64,000 bases of DNA from the NCBI GenBank assembly GCA_958009055.1, contig OY253655.1, forward strand, positions 682,001 through 746,000. Direction: 5' to 3'. The translations under genes were made by a program, and so were the position numbers. The notes under the pieces were generated by a model, which was not told the DNA's origin, did not search any database, and was given only the letters and a program-made list of their open reading frames with translations. Of the stretch, positions 53,255 through 63,210 are shown in pieces; position 1 is the stretch's first letter, and each line of letters begins with the position of its first letter. Origin of the DNA: Choricystis sp. odSpoLacu1. Its lineage: Eukaryota > Chlorophyta > Trebouxiophyceae.

Positions 53255-54019
53255 CTAACCGGCCGCCTTGACGCTGGCCAGCTGGCGAGCCAACTGGCAC
53301 CACTCGTCCCCGCACGCGGCCTTGAGGCCTGCGAGCGCTCTCGCGACGCCGGCTCTATCCCCCAGCGCACGCCGCGCCTCCACCTGCCGCACGCGCGCCG
53401 TCGTCCAGCCGGGTGGGCCGGCTTCCACGGCACAGTCTGCATCAAGCGCAGCGCCTGCTGCGTCCCCCGCCGCCAGCTTGGCGCCCGACCGGTTGGCGAG
53501 AAGGAGGTGAGTCGCTGCCCTCCGTGCCGCGTCGTCACCCTGCACAGCCTCCAACCCCCGTGTATACTGCTCCACCGCGTCCCCGTACGCGCCCCGTCGT
53601 GCCGCCTCATTGCCCGCCAGCCGGGCCGCGGTGGCGGTTTGGAGGGCGGGGGAGACGTCGGCCAGGCCGGCGTCGCGGAGGGCGCCAAACAGAGCGCCCG
53701 CGGTCGCCACGTGGTTGGCCACGACGCCAGGGACTCCAGCTGCGACGGCGACGGCACCGCCCAACAGCGCCACGTTGGGGCCCGCGCCACAGCCGCCCAG
53801 GCACCCGGTCTCGCAGACTGAGACGCCGGGGAGGGAGAGGTCTCGTGCGAGTTTCAGGATGGTGGCCGAGCCTTGTTTCCTGCACGTCGTGTGCGTGCAC
53901 ACGCGGATTTCTCGCGGTGTGCCGCCCGTCGCCGAGGCGGTGGCGACTACAGCGACTCGCCGGGGTGGGAGCGCGTGGCCCGCGCCCGCGGGGGCGGGGC
54001 GCGGGCGTGCGAAAAGCAT
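53255..54019 (-). CDS. Thioredoxin-like 2Fe-2S ferredoxin fused to TPR repeats
   Basis: Single exon, 254 aa. The N terminus (MLFARPRPAPAGAGHALPPRRVAVVATASATGG) looks like a plastid transit peptide. Residues about 38-115 are a thioredoxin-like 2Fe-2S domain: IRVCTHTTCRKQGSATILKLAR and VSVCETGCLGGCGAGPNVALL, giving C-x4-C and C-x3-C ligand pairs as in NuoE-type/bacterial 2Fe-2S ferredoxins. The C-terminal half is TPR-like: AARLAGNEAARRGAYGDAVEQYTRGLEA, LLLANRSGAKLAAGDAAGAALDAD, VRQVEARRALGDRAG. The fusion suggests a cluster or electron carrier docked to a client through TPRs, which is inference. It diverges from Taspase1, 136 bp between starts. Confidence 0.8.
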   Translation of the reverse strand: MLFARPRPAPAGAGHALPPRRVAVVATASATGGTPREIRVCTHTTCRKQGSATILKLARDLSLPGVSVCETGCLGGCGAGPNVALLGGAVAVAAGVPGVVANHVATAGALFGALRDAGLADVSPALQTATAARLAGNEAARRGAYGDAVEQYTRGLEAVQGDDAARRAATHLLLANRSGAKLAAGDAAGAALDADCAVEAGPPGWTTARVRQVEARRALGDRAGVARALAGLKAACGDEWCQLARQLASVKAAG

Positions 54020-54155
54020 GGAGACAGCAAAAAGAATGCTCAAAATCTAGTGTCGTCTTTCAGTCGCAAAAACGCACCTCTCTCTTCTTCCCATTGCGGC
54101 GTCGTCGTCGTCGTCGTCAAGTTGTGTCGATCACAACACCGCTCCTTTTTCCCCA

Positions 54156-55180
54156 ATGCTCCTCGTCGTGCACGCCGGCGCGGGCGACCACCCGCAGTCG
54201 ACCGAGCCCGCCCTCCTGGCCGCCCTGGAGGCTGCAGCACGAGCTGGGTGGGCCATCCTCACAGCCTCCGGCACCGCGGCTGAGGCAGTGACTGCGGCTG
54301 TGGCGTCTCTGGAAACCTACCCCGATTGCAACGCCGGCGTCGACGGCGCGCTCACGTGGGATGGCGTGGCAGAGGCCGACGCCTCCCTGGCCGACGGCGA
54401 TGGCGCAGGCGGCGGCGTGGGTGCCGTCGCCGGCCTGACCAGCCCGATCGCGGTGGCGGCGGCACTGGCGGCTGAGCGGGCGCCGGCGCGCGGCGGGCTG
54501 ACGCGGCCGACGTTGTTGTGTGGCGACGGCGCGCGTGAGTGGGCGGTGCAAAAAGGGCTGGCGGCAGCCCCAGACGCAGCCAGTGCACGCACCTGCAACG
54601 TGACGGCGGGAGCGCGGGCGAGGTGGGCGGCGTGGAGGCGGGCCGTGGAGGAGGAGGCGGGAGAGGGGGCGCCCGCGTGTCCGCCGACCGACACGGTTGG
54701 AGCTGTGGCCATCGACGCGCACGGACGGTCCGCCGCTGCATCCTCCAGTGGGGGCGCCCCTCTGCGTCCCTCTGGCCGCGTCGGTTCGGCCGCGATTCTA
54801 GGGGCGGGCGTGGCAGCAATCGACGCGCGTGTTCGCCGCTGCGGCGTGCCGCCCGCCGCGGCGGCAGCCACAGGCGTGGGGGAGGCCGTCATGCGCCACC
54901 GCGTGGCAGCGGCGGCGCTGGATGCGGTGCGCTCACCCGCGGGAGGGCAGGGCGTGGCGGCCGTGGTGCGGTGCGCGTGCGAGCGAGAGAGTTGTGCGCC
55001 GGCCAGCGCCCCCGCCCCGGGCGTCGGCGTTGTCGCGATCCGCGGTGGCGGCACCCGGTCCGAGATAGTGGTGTGCCACGGGGCAGCTGCACTACCGTTT
55101 GCGGTGGCGTGTGGGGAGGGTGCAGGCGAGTATGCTGCGGCGGACGGGGGAGGACGTGTGTGTTTGGGGGAGGTTGGTAG
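54156..55180 (+). CDS. TASP1: Threonine aspartase 1 (Taspase1)
   Basis: Intronless, about 341 residues. An Ntn-hydrolase that in animals cleaves MLL/TFIIA after Asp. VVHAGAGDHP starts the fold. The N-terminal substrate loop is CNAGVDGALTWDGVAEADASLADGDG. Thr180 in DTVGAVAIDAHG is the catalytic N-terminal residue exposed by autoproteolysis. SSSGGAPLRPSGRVGSAAILGAG follows, as in Taspase1 and unlike plain asparaginases. The family end ...GGVCRL corresponds to GGGRVCL at 55151-55166. In the assembled sequence there is no stop here: the frame runs on into the next gene. A TAG at 55178-55180 would be in frame if the preceding G-run had one more base, so the end is provisional. Confidence 0.85.
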
Positions 55181-55265
55181 GATGAAAAAAAACGTAACGT
55201 CGACCACTCTGCTTTTCTTTTTGTGTGTGCCCTGCGTGTTCTCGATCGTGCCCACCCTCCACTCC

Positions 55266-56917
55266 ATGCTCTCCCGCCTGGCCATTGTCGCGGCCCTGGT
55301 GGTGGCCCTGACGGCTGCCGCCCCGGTGCCGCTGCCCGCACCGACGCCGGAGACGGTCGGCGCGCCCCCGCCCGCCACCCCCACCGCCCCCCCACCCCGC
55401 ACGCCGCCGCCATCGCCAGCACCTGGGGTGGCCACCGACAGACAGTCGGTGGTGGTGGCGGCGGCGCCCAAAGCCCACCGCCACCGTGGCGCGGCTGCGC
55501 CCGCGTCCGCCCGGTCCGCCGCCATCGACGCAGCCGGTCTGTGCGCCACCGCCCACGCGTGGCAGGGGGACGCCACCCCCATCCCCACCATCATCATTCG
55601 CACTGTAAAGCCAGGTCCCCTCACCCGCAACAAGACGCGGGCGACGGTGGCGGTGTGTGACACACACGGCGCCGTCGACTGGAGCGGCGACGCGCGCGCG
55701 CGCGCGTGCGCGGCGGCACCAACTCCCAGCGCCGCAACGTCGTCCTGCAGTACGCGTTGACCGATTTTGAGGGTGGCAGTGCTGCTTTGGGTGGCTTCCC
55801 TGCCGGCCGCCAGTTCATCCTGCTGGGGCAGAGTGTGGACCCACTCGGCGTCAAAACGTGGGCCGGCCTTGAGCTGGCGCGCGTCATGCCTCCGCTGCCC
55901 AACACCTCGTCCTCGTCTCCCCCCCTCGGCTGGACGCCGCGCGCCCGGTTTGTGAGGTGTTCCTGGTGGAGGGTGGGGGCGCGCTCGACCCCGCCACGCA
56001 CTACCAGGGCACGCGCGTCTGGGTGGAGCACGTCGAGCCCGGCGCCGGCCGCGTGCCCCTGTCCCCCCGCGGCTGGATCGCCACCTTTTTGCATGGTGAG
56101 AAGGACCCGGAGGCGACGCCCCTGCCCGCGCCCGTGAGTGGCAAGGAGTGGACGATCAAGTATCCTGCCAAAGCCAAGATGGATGCCGCGACGCTGGCGG
56201 CCGCGACGGACACGATGGCCGCGTTCGAGAAAGGCGTGCTGAGCGGCGTGGGCGACTGGCGGGCTGTCGCGGATGAAGCGGCCATGATTGACTGGTTTGT
56301 GGTGATGGAGTTGCTCAAAGGTGACCAAGCACTCCTACCACTCCGCCTCCTTCTGCCACGCCACCGGCGGCTCCGACCCCCGCGTGCGCATGGGCCCGAT
56401 CTTTGCCACGACGCAGGGACTTGGTGGCTGCTGCGGCTACCCGGTCGACGGCTATCAAACCGGCGGAGCAAGCACCGGCGCGTCGGGCGGCAGCGGCATG
56501 TCGCCCAACGGCTGGCTGTTCAGCATTTGCATCAAGGAGCCGGAACGGTGCCGCGTCCTGGACGGTTATGACAAGGGCAATGGGTTTTCCGTGTGGTACG
56601 TGCGTCTTTTTTTCGAGGATCCCCGCTTTGCGTCGACCGCGGCCGCGCGCTACCGCCAACTGCGCGCGTCGGTTTGGTCGGACGCCGCTGTCATCGCCCT
56701 GTTTGACCGCGCGTCCACCGAGATGGCTGCTCCAGGCACCCGCTCCGTGGCGCGCTGGCCCGACAAGGCGGCGTGGGGCGGCGCACCGCGCGATCCGACA
56801 GCCGTGGTCGGCGCGCCGCGCGACTGGACGCTGGCCCGCCTGCGCTGGCTGGATGGCGCGTGGACGCAGGCGGACGACCCCGCGACACGGGGGGCGCCGT
56901 ACGAGGAGGAGTATTGA
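55266..56917 (+). CDS. Secreted CotH-kinase-like protein, three frame breaks
   Basis: About 550 aa if repaired. MLSRLAIVAALVVALTAAAPVPLPAP is a signal peptide. A Pro/Ala/Thr-rich linker leads to a CotH-like (spore coat protein H, atypical secreted kinase) region: IPTIIIRTV, RGGTNSQRRNVVLQYAL, FILLGQSVDPLGVKTWAGLELARVM, CEVFLVEGG, IDWFVVMELLK, MGPIFATTQG. Breaks are near 55690-55706 (CG dinucleotide run), 55949-55951 (TTT) and 56317-56321 (AAAGG). Single-base changes at each give one continuous protein. Three breaks in one gene could also mean a pseudogene. The ATG is in the same frame as the upstream Taspase1. Confidence 0.7.
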
Positions 56918-57071
56918 AGAGAATTAAAAAGGCGGGTGGGAGAGGGTTGGTTTGTGATCGAAAGAAAGACCCGTCGTTCCTCCCACCCGCCCAAACCGTC
57001 ATTGCATCAAAACAAACAGCAGAGCCTCTCTTGACAGATTACAAACACACACACAAATCTTCTCATCCCCC

Positions 57072-57962
57072 TCACGCCACCCTCTCATTCTTCACCGCCT
57101 CCCACTCGGGCAGCGACCCCACCCTCTCAAACGCGGCTGCCCGCTTGGGCGGCGGCGACGCCGGCCCCGGCACCGCCCGCCCCCGCGTCATGGGCCACCC
57201 CGGCCTCAACAAGGCGCGCAGGTTGAGGGCGTTGTAGTAGACGGCGGTGACGGCGCCGCCCGCGGCGTCAACGGCCGCACGAGCAGCAGGCGACACTGCA
57301 CTCACTTCAATGTGCAGGGGGGTGGCCAGCTTGGCCGCGCCACGGGCGAGCAGTTTGACGCCGTGCACCGTTTTCTTGGACAGGGCGCCCGTGGCGACCA
57401 GGTGGCGCATGGTGAGTGGGGTGGCGGGGTCGGTGCCCACTCCCGGCGGCAGCCGCCCACCCGCCAACAAGTCCACCACCGCCCCCAGATTCAGGGGCGC
57501 ATACTCCACAGATCTCGGATTGTGGAAGCCGCGTTTGGGCAGGCGCCGTCCCAGGGGCGTCTGCCCCCCCTCGAAGCCGAGTGGTGGCGTCGCGCCGCTG
57601 CGGGACAGTTGGCCCTTGTGCCCCCTGGTAGATGTTTTGCCGCGGCCGGAGCCGATGCCGCGCCCCACGCGCTTGGTCTGGCGGGTGGAGCCGGGGGACG
57701 GGGCCAGCGAGTTGAGGCGGAGAAAGGAGGAGGAGGCAGGGGGGGGGGTGGAGGATGACGGCGCCGCCGCCGCCGCTGCCGACGTGGAGGCAGCCCGCGC
57801 CGACTGCCAGGCCAGGCCAGACCGCAACGCCGCCGGATGGGGGCCAAGCAGGCCGCCAGGCCGCCCCGATGCAGCGGCGGCCGCCGTGGCGTGCGACGGC
57901 AGCGCGGCTAGGCCGCACCGCCGCAGGGCGGCCAGCAGGGACGAGAGAGTGTGGCGTGGCAT
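57072..57962 (-). CDS. Organellar (mitochondrial-type) ribosomal protein uL15
   Basis: Single exon, 296 aa. uL15 is a large-subunit protein near the central protuberance. After a basic, Ala/Ser-rich targeting sequence of about 90 residues: LNSLAPSPGSTRQTKRVGRGIGSGRGKTSTRGHKGQ (signature), FEGGQTPLGRRLPKRGFHNPR, and the C-terminal domain with VKLLARGAAKLATPLHIEVSAVSPAARAAVDAAGG. The long C-terminal extension with NALNLRALLRPGWPMTRGRAVP resembles mitochondrial MRPL15 rather than the plastid form. The choice of organelle is not certain. It diverges from the DMT transporter with 208 bp between starts. Confidence 0.88.
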   Translation of the reverse strand: MPRHTLSSLLAALRRCGLAALPSHATAAAAASGRPGGLLGPHPAALRSGLAWQSARAASTSAAAAAAPSSSTPPPASSSFLRLNSLAPSPGSTRQTKRVGRGIGSGRGKTSTRGHKGQLSRSGATPPLGFEGGQTPLGRRLPKRGFHNPRSVEYAPLNLGAVVDLLAGGRLPPGVGTDPATPLTMRHLVATGALSKKTVHGVKLLARGAAKLATPLHIEVSAVSPAARAAVDAAGGAVTAVYYNALNLRALLRPGWPMTRGRAVPGPASPPPKRAAAFERVGSLPEWEAVKNERVA

Positions 57963-58170
57963 GGAGAGGGGCCGCGTGTGAGTGCGAAGGCGAGCGTCGC
58001 GCAAAGCGGAGGCCCCGCGGAATTGGCGCCCGGTCGAAAAAAGAGGGGGTTTGCGTCGGAGCGCGAACACGACTCTGCGCTCCTCTCTCCGCCCCCATCT
58101 TGCCCGCGGCCGCGCGCCCTCTCTCCTGTCCACATTCGTGGTCTGACCGGCCGCGCACGCCCACCCCACA

Positions 58171-59487
58171 ATGCGCGCCCTGCGCCCGCCAACCGCCACC
58201 ACCGTGGCGAGGCGAGCCGTCGCGCCGCCACGCCAGTCGCTGGCTCGCCGCGTTGCGGCGGCGCCAGACGCTGGGGGAGATTCCAGTGTTGTCAGTGTGG
58301 CGGTCGTGCCAGACGACAAGGCGGTGGAGGCGGCGGGCGTCGACGTTTCCTCCGACGCGCGTCCGAGCGTCGTCCCGCTGCCACCTCCTCAACCTGTGGC
58401 TGTGGCGACCGCCCCCGTCCCCCTGCTCCCCGCCGACGGCGGCGCCGCCCTGTCCACCGCGCTGACTGACCTCGCGATTCCACCTGGCCTGGCCGCCAGC
58501 GCGGTGGCGACGGCGAGCCTGGATGGAGGGGAGGAGGCGGTGGCGGAGTCATCGCCACCCCCGCCGTCCTTCCCCACCCCCGCTGTCCGCGGCATGCTGG
58601 CCGTGTCCCTGTCCGCCTTCTTGTTTGGGTCCAACATGACGGCCACCAAGCTGGTGCTGGCGGGTGGGGATGGTCCCTCTCCTGCTGCCCTGTGCGCGGC
58701 TCGGTTTGCGATCGCCGCGCTGTGTTGCGCGCCCGCGCTGCCGACCGCAGCTCGCTCGCCCGCCCTGCGCGCACGCTCCCTGGAGCTGGGGCTGTACCTG
58801 TCGGCGGGTTACATCACCCAAGCTGCAGGCCTGGCCCACACAACCGCGTCGCGCGGCGCTTTCTCAGCCGCGTTCACCGTCATCGCCGTCCCTCTCTGCG
58901 CAGCGCTCTCCGGCGCCTCCCGCGTCGGCCGGGCCACGTGGGCCGCCGCCGCGGTGGCGGTCGCGGGCGTCGCCCTGCTGACCAATGATGGTGGGGCGCC
59001 GCCGAACGTGGGCGATGCGGCCTGCATCCTGTCTGCGTGCCTGTTTGGGTGGCACAAGTGTCGGGCGGAAGCCGCGGCCGACGCGACGCCGGCGCACGGG
59101 ACGTCTGCGCTCGTCGCAGGTCAACTCGCTGTCCTGGCGGCTGCGTCCGCGCTGGCCGCGACCCCTGACATCGCGGCGTCGTTGCATGCAGGTGGGCTGG
59201 CGGGCGCGTTTGCCGATGCAGCGTCGTTGCCGTGGCCCCTGCTCGCCTACATGGGCGTGTTCACCACCTTTCTCTGCCTCAAGCTGGAAGCGGGCGCCCT
59301 GTCCTCCATCTCTGCGTCGACAGCGGCATTGCTGTACGCGTCGGAGCCAGTTTTCGGCAGTGGCATTGCCTCTGTCGTCCTCGGAGATGCGTGGACGCCG
59401 CGCGGCGTCGCGGGCGCGGTTCTCGTCGTGGCGGCAAGCCTGGCTGGCGCGCGTGCGGCCGCGGGGGGCAAGCACAAGTTGGAGTGA
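58171..59487 (+). CDS. EamA/DMT-family transporter, probably plastid envelope
   Basis: Single exon, 438 aa. A long N-terminal region of about 140 residues is Ala/Arg/Pro/Val-rich without membrane helices and probably includes a plastid transit peptide. Then come about ten hydrophobic segments with EamA features: GMLAVSLSAFLFGSNMTATKLVL, AARFAIAALCCAPAL, LELGLYLSAGYITQAAGLAHTTASRGAFSAAFTVIAVPL, DAACILSACLFGWHKCRA, LLAYMGVFTTFLCLKLEAGALSSISASTAALLYASEPVFG, a close match to EamA half-repeats. Substrate is unknown. Related plant and cyanobacterial proteins are uncharacterised permeases. Confidence 0.85.
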   Translation: MRALRPPTATTVARRAVAPPRQSLARRVAAAPDAGGDSSVVSVAVVPDDKAVEAAGVDVSSDARPSVVPLPPPQPVAVATAPVPLLPADGGAALSTALTDLAIPPGLAASAVATASLDGGEEAVAESSPPPPSFPTPAVRGMLAVSLSAFLFGSNMTATKLVLAGGDGPSPAALCAARFAIAALCCAPALPTAARSPALRARSLELGLYLSAGYITQAAGLAHTTASRGAFSAAFTVIAVPLCAALSGASRVGRATWAAAAVAVAGVALLTNDGGAPPNVGDAACILSACLFGWHKCRAEAAADATPAHGTSALVAGQLAVLAAASALAATPDIAASLHAGGLAGAFADAASLPWPLLAYMGVFTTFLCLKLEAGALSSISASTAALLYASEPVFGSGIASVVLGDAWTPRGVAGAVLVVAASLAGARAAAGGKHKLE

Positions 59488-59758
59488 GTGCATTGATCAT
59501 TGTTTGGTACTTGTCTGTTCGGTGGGGAACCTGATCATTTTTTTGTCGGTCGGTCGGTTTCTGTTGAGAAAAGTCGGAAGCGAAAACAAAAAACCACACC
59601 GCACCGCGATTTACTCTGTGCTGTCTCTTCTTCCGCCGGCCCCTGCGTGCGCGTGTGTGTGCCTGTGCCACCTTGAGCCCGTCCCTCCCTCCGCCACCAC
59701 ACACAGAGAGGGCACCCGAGACGCTGCCCCCAGCCCCAATTCCCGCCAAACAAAAACA

Positions 59759-60363
59759 ATGGGCGACCTTTTGGACCACGTCGACTGGCGCGCGCTGCAG
59801 GCACTCAACGCCAAGCCTGAGAAGGGCGCGGACAACGCCCTGAAGCAGGTGGGTGTACAAGGAGAGGGAGAGTGCGTGTGAGAGGGCGCGAGAGGAGGCG
59901 CAGAGTTTTGTTCGATCCCAACCCCCCCTCTCTTTCCCAGGGCCTACGCGACGACGCTGGCCTCGTCACCGAGTCCGACACAGATGCCCAGCTGCTGATC
60001 AACATACCGTTCACGCGGGCGGTGCGCGTGAGCTCCCTCACCATCCGCGCGCCGCCGGGAGACTCCGCCCCGCGCACGCTGCGCCTGTTTGTCGACCGCC
60101 CGTCCCTCGGCTTTGCGGAAGCCGAGTCCGACCCCCCCGCCCAGGAAGTCGTGTTGACCGAGGCTGATGTGGGGGAAGACGGACAAGCCATCCCTTTGCG
60201 TGCCGCTCGGTTTGGGAGGGTGACGCAGCTGGCACTGTTCGTTGCCGACAACGCGAGTGGCGACGAGGACGTGGCGACCATCATCTCCTGCATCCGTCTT
60301 GCGGGGGAGGCGGGAGACACGTTTGATGTCAATGCCATCAAGAAAGTGGACGACTCCGCTTAG
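59759..60363 (+). CDS. PITH-domain protein
   Basis: Two exons, 59759-59848 and 59941-60363, 170 aa. PITH is the proteasome-interacting domain found at the C terminus of TXNL1 and alone in PITHD1. Visible: LLDHVDWRALQALNA (start of PITH), GLRDDAGLVTESDTDAQLLINIPFTRAVRVSSLTIRAPP, PRTLRLFVDRPSLGFAEAES, and RVTQLALFVADNASGDEDVATIISCIRLAGEAGD, ending near INAIKK. No thioredoxin domain precedes it, so it resembles PITHD1. Function is probably linked to the proteasome or transcription, by family only. Confidence 0.92.
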
Positions 60364-60521
60364 CTCCGCCTTTCCCTTGTGCACGGAGTCTCTCACTCCG
60401 CGGCGGCGGCGGAGTGGAGGGAGTGGAGGGAGGAGAGAGAGACAGGGAGGGTCGGTCGGCGCAACACACTTTTTTCCGTTTTATTTTTCATTGTGCGAGA
60501 AACAAACGCGCCTTATCACCC

Positions 60522-61045
60522 ATGCAGGGCTTGGTCGACTACTCATCCAGCGATGACGATGCCGACGCCAGTGGCGGCGGGTCGCCCGCGGCGGCCCCCG
60601 CGCCGCCGCCGCGGCCCGCCCCCCCATGCCTGCCCCCCGCCGCCGACCTGCTGGCCGGCCTGGGGCCTGGTCCCCCGCCATCGACGTCGACAAAGGCCGT
60701 AGTCAAGCGGCCAGCCGTGGAGGACGCTGGAGGGCGTGCCACGAAAGTGGCGAGAGGGGGGAGCGGGGGCGCCGCGCCGCCGACAACAACAACGCGGGCG
60801 CGCGTGGCGGGTGGCGCGCTGGTGCCGCCCCAGTTGAGGGGACGGTGAGTAGTCTTTAGAGAGCGTGTGTGATGGAGGTGGTGTGGGTTGAGGGGGAGAG
60901 ACTCCATCACACACAACGAGCGACTCAACACGCAACTTCCTTTTTCCCTCCTCTTCCCCTCCTTTCCAGAGCCAACATCGTCACCCAGGATGTGCAGCGC
61001 ATGTCGTCGAAGCGGAAGGCCAAGGGATCGGGTGGGGGCAGTTGA
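60522..61045 (+). CDS. Small, probably nuclear, unknown protein
   Basis: Two exons, 60522-60844 and 60970-61045, 132 aa. MQGLVDYSSSDDDADASGGG begins with the YSSSD motif common at the N terminus of small nuclear and splicing-associated proteins. Low-complexity Pro/Ala follows, and a basic stretch (VVKRPAVEDAGGRATKVARG). The C terminus LVPPQLRGR-ANIVTQDVQRMSSKRKAK (splice phase 2 inside R) is the most conserved-looking part. Similar LVPPQxRGRxNxxTED endings occur in uncharacterised plant proteins, so it may be an ortholog of that family. Function is unknown. Confidence 0.65.
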
Positions 61046-61493
61046 ACTGAGGGAAGGTGTTTCTGTTTTTCAGGGGGTGCCGTGTTTTTTTGTGGCCGGG
61101 GCTTGATGCAAAACCAAAACTGATGAAAGCAACACACAGGCGCCTTCCTGTGCATCGATCCAAAGGCCTGCCTGCCGTGTTTGTGCGAGCCCGCGTTTTT
61201 TTGCGCGGGAGCCCTGGAAGAGGAGAGTCTTCCCACGCGGCAAACGCGCTTTTTTGAGAAGGCAAAAACGAAAAACACTCTCACACTCCCAAACCGCGTG
61301 TTGCCCGCGCGTGCGCCCTCGCCGCGCCCCTCCCCCCCCCGGCCTGGCCGCTGCTGGCTCCCAAGGCCACAGTTTCGTGGGTTTCGCGACAGGGAGGACC
61401 CCCCGTGAGCGGGGAGTTGTGCGCTGCCCGGAGGTTGCCCCTGCACACATCTCGCTGCTTGCTGTGCAGCTCCCCCCGCCTCGCCGCAGATTC
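61046..61493. other. Intergenic stretch, short hairpin
   Basis: 448 bp with no gene seen. CCCGCG-T-run-CGCGGG near 61190-61209 can form a 6-bp stem. Confidence 0.45.
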
Positions 61494-63135
61494 ATGATGG
61501 AACCGCCCACATCCACAGCCCCTGCGGGAGCGGGTGAACCTCACGTTCCGCCCCTGCAGCGCGGAGGCGGCCAGAAGCGGCCTGCGTCGCCGGCTGCGCC
61601 CAATTGGTCTGCGGAGCTGGCGCGTGCTGCCGTGAAGCAGCGAACGCCCGGCCTGTCCACCCCCAGTGCCGCTCCCTGGCGACGAGCTGCTGAGAAGCTG
61701 GCGGAGGAGCCTGAAGCTCAGGTGAGGGGAGGGGATAAAGGCGGGGCGGGAAGGAGAGGGCGCGGGGGCGCTGGAGGGCCAGGAATCTCGAAGACGCGAC
61801 ACTTTTCGGCGCGGGTCCGACGAAGACCGCACGCGCGTCGCCGACGCGTCCTCCTCTCCCTCCAACCCACCACAGGACAACGACGACCTCGACCTGGAGA
61901 CTGCCGACCTGCTGCTCAACTTTGCGCGTGCCGAGAAGCCGAGGGCGGTGAGTGGATTGGGTGATTGAGGCGAGGGGAGCGGGGGCGTTTCGAAACAGAA
62001 ATTCGGCCGCCGCGTTTGCTTTGGGCTTTCGCCGCTTTCGCAGCGAGCGCACGCGTGTCGCCCTCTCACACTCGCCGTTTCCCTCCCGCCCTCCCTCCTC
62101 CCACAGCCTCGCGGCGCCGGCCGTGGCCGCGGTCGGGCACTCGCCCCACCTCCACCCGCCGCACCGCCACCGCCCGCGGCGCCGGCACCACACCCGCCAA
62201 CGACCGCGCCCCCACCCCCTCCCTTTCACCACCCGCTCGCGGCCACCCCCTGGGCCGCCGCCGCCGCCGCCGCCGCGGCAGCCGCCGCCGCCCGCGCGTC
62301 CGCCGCCTCTGCGCCCGCCCTCGCAGCGGCCGCCGCCAACGCGGGAACGGGGCCGCCGCCGGCGGTGTATGGGCTGCCGTACCGTCGGGGCGCGGCCCAC
62401 GTGTTTGCCGCCCACCTGGCCGCCGCCCGCGCCAAGCTGGGGGCGTGGGGGGGGGGTGGAGGACCGCCGCCGGGCGCGGGGCCCACCCCGCCCGGGGCGC
62501 GGCCCCCGTTTGGGGGCCCTGGGGTCGCGGCCGCGGCGGTCGCGGCGGTCGCGGCGGCCGCGGCGGCCGCGGCGGCCGCTGCGGCGGCCGCCGCAGCGGG
62601 CGGCCGCCCCCCTCCCGGCGGCCCTCTCGCCTCCCTCCCCCCCCAACTCGCCGCCCAGCTGCATGCCCACCTGCTGGCCGCCGCCGCGCCCGCCGCGTAC
62701 GCGGGGCTGTTGGCGGGAGCGGGGTCTGGCGGTGGCCCGCCCCTCCCGCCCACCAGTGGCGCCCCCGCCGCTGCCGCCGCCGCCCTGCAGGCTGCGGCTG
62801 CTCAGCGTGCTACCGCCGCCCTGGCTGCCTACGGCGGCGACGCGGGCGGCGCCAACGGAGGCGGCGGCCCCGCAGCCGCACTCGCGGCAGCCCTAGCCTC
62901 CGCCCCGGGCGGCCTGGCCGGCCTGCCCCCGGGCGTGCTGGCCGCCGCCCAGGCGGCGGCTGCGGCCGCCGCGTCCTGTCCGGGCGCCCCCCCCGGCCCC
63001 GCGGCCGCCGTGCTGGCCGCGCTCGCTGGGCTGGCGGGCGGCAACGGCGCGCCGCCAGCCGCCGCGTCGCCGCAGCAGCAGGCGGACGGCGCCCCGGCGG
63101 ATGCCGCCACCAAGGCAGAGCCTGCGAGTGCGTGA
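61494..63135 (+). CDS. Poly-Ala/Pro low-complexity protein, unknown
   Basis: Three exons, 61494-61721, 61876-61947 and 62107-63135, 442 aa. The first exon has MMEPPTSTAPAG, QKRPASPAAPNWSAELARAAVKQRTPGLSTPS, and the second, small exon encodes DNDDLDLETADLLLNFARAEKPRA, an amphipathic acidic helix that could be an interaction or activation segment. The last exon is almost entirely Ala, Pro and Gly with a stretch of ordinary sequence (VYGLPYRRGAAHVFAAHLAAARAKLGAWG). Splice sites are canonical and phases 0. A nuclear regulator is possible, but nothing identifies it. Low-complexity counts may be inexact. Confidence 0.55.
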
Positions 63136-63179
63136 AACTTGATTTCGTTGCCGACGTTTGTTTTGTGTCTTTTCTTCGG

Positions 63180-63210
<31 letters not shown>

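Noticed and set aside
54156..55760. A true Taspase1-CotH fusion protein
   Set aside because: A signal peptide and its Met occur mid-frame and the Taspase1 end looks complete; a missing base near 55166 is more likely.
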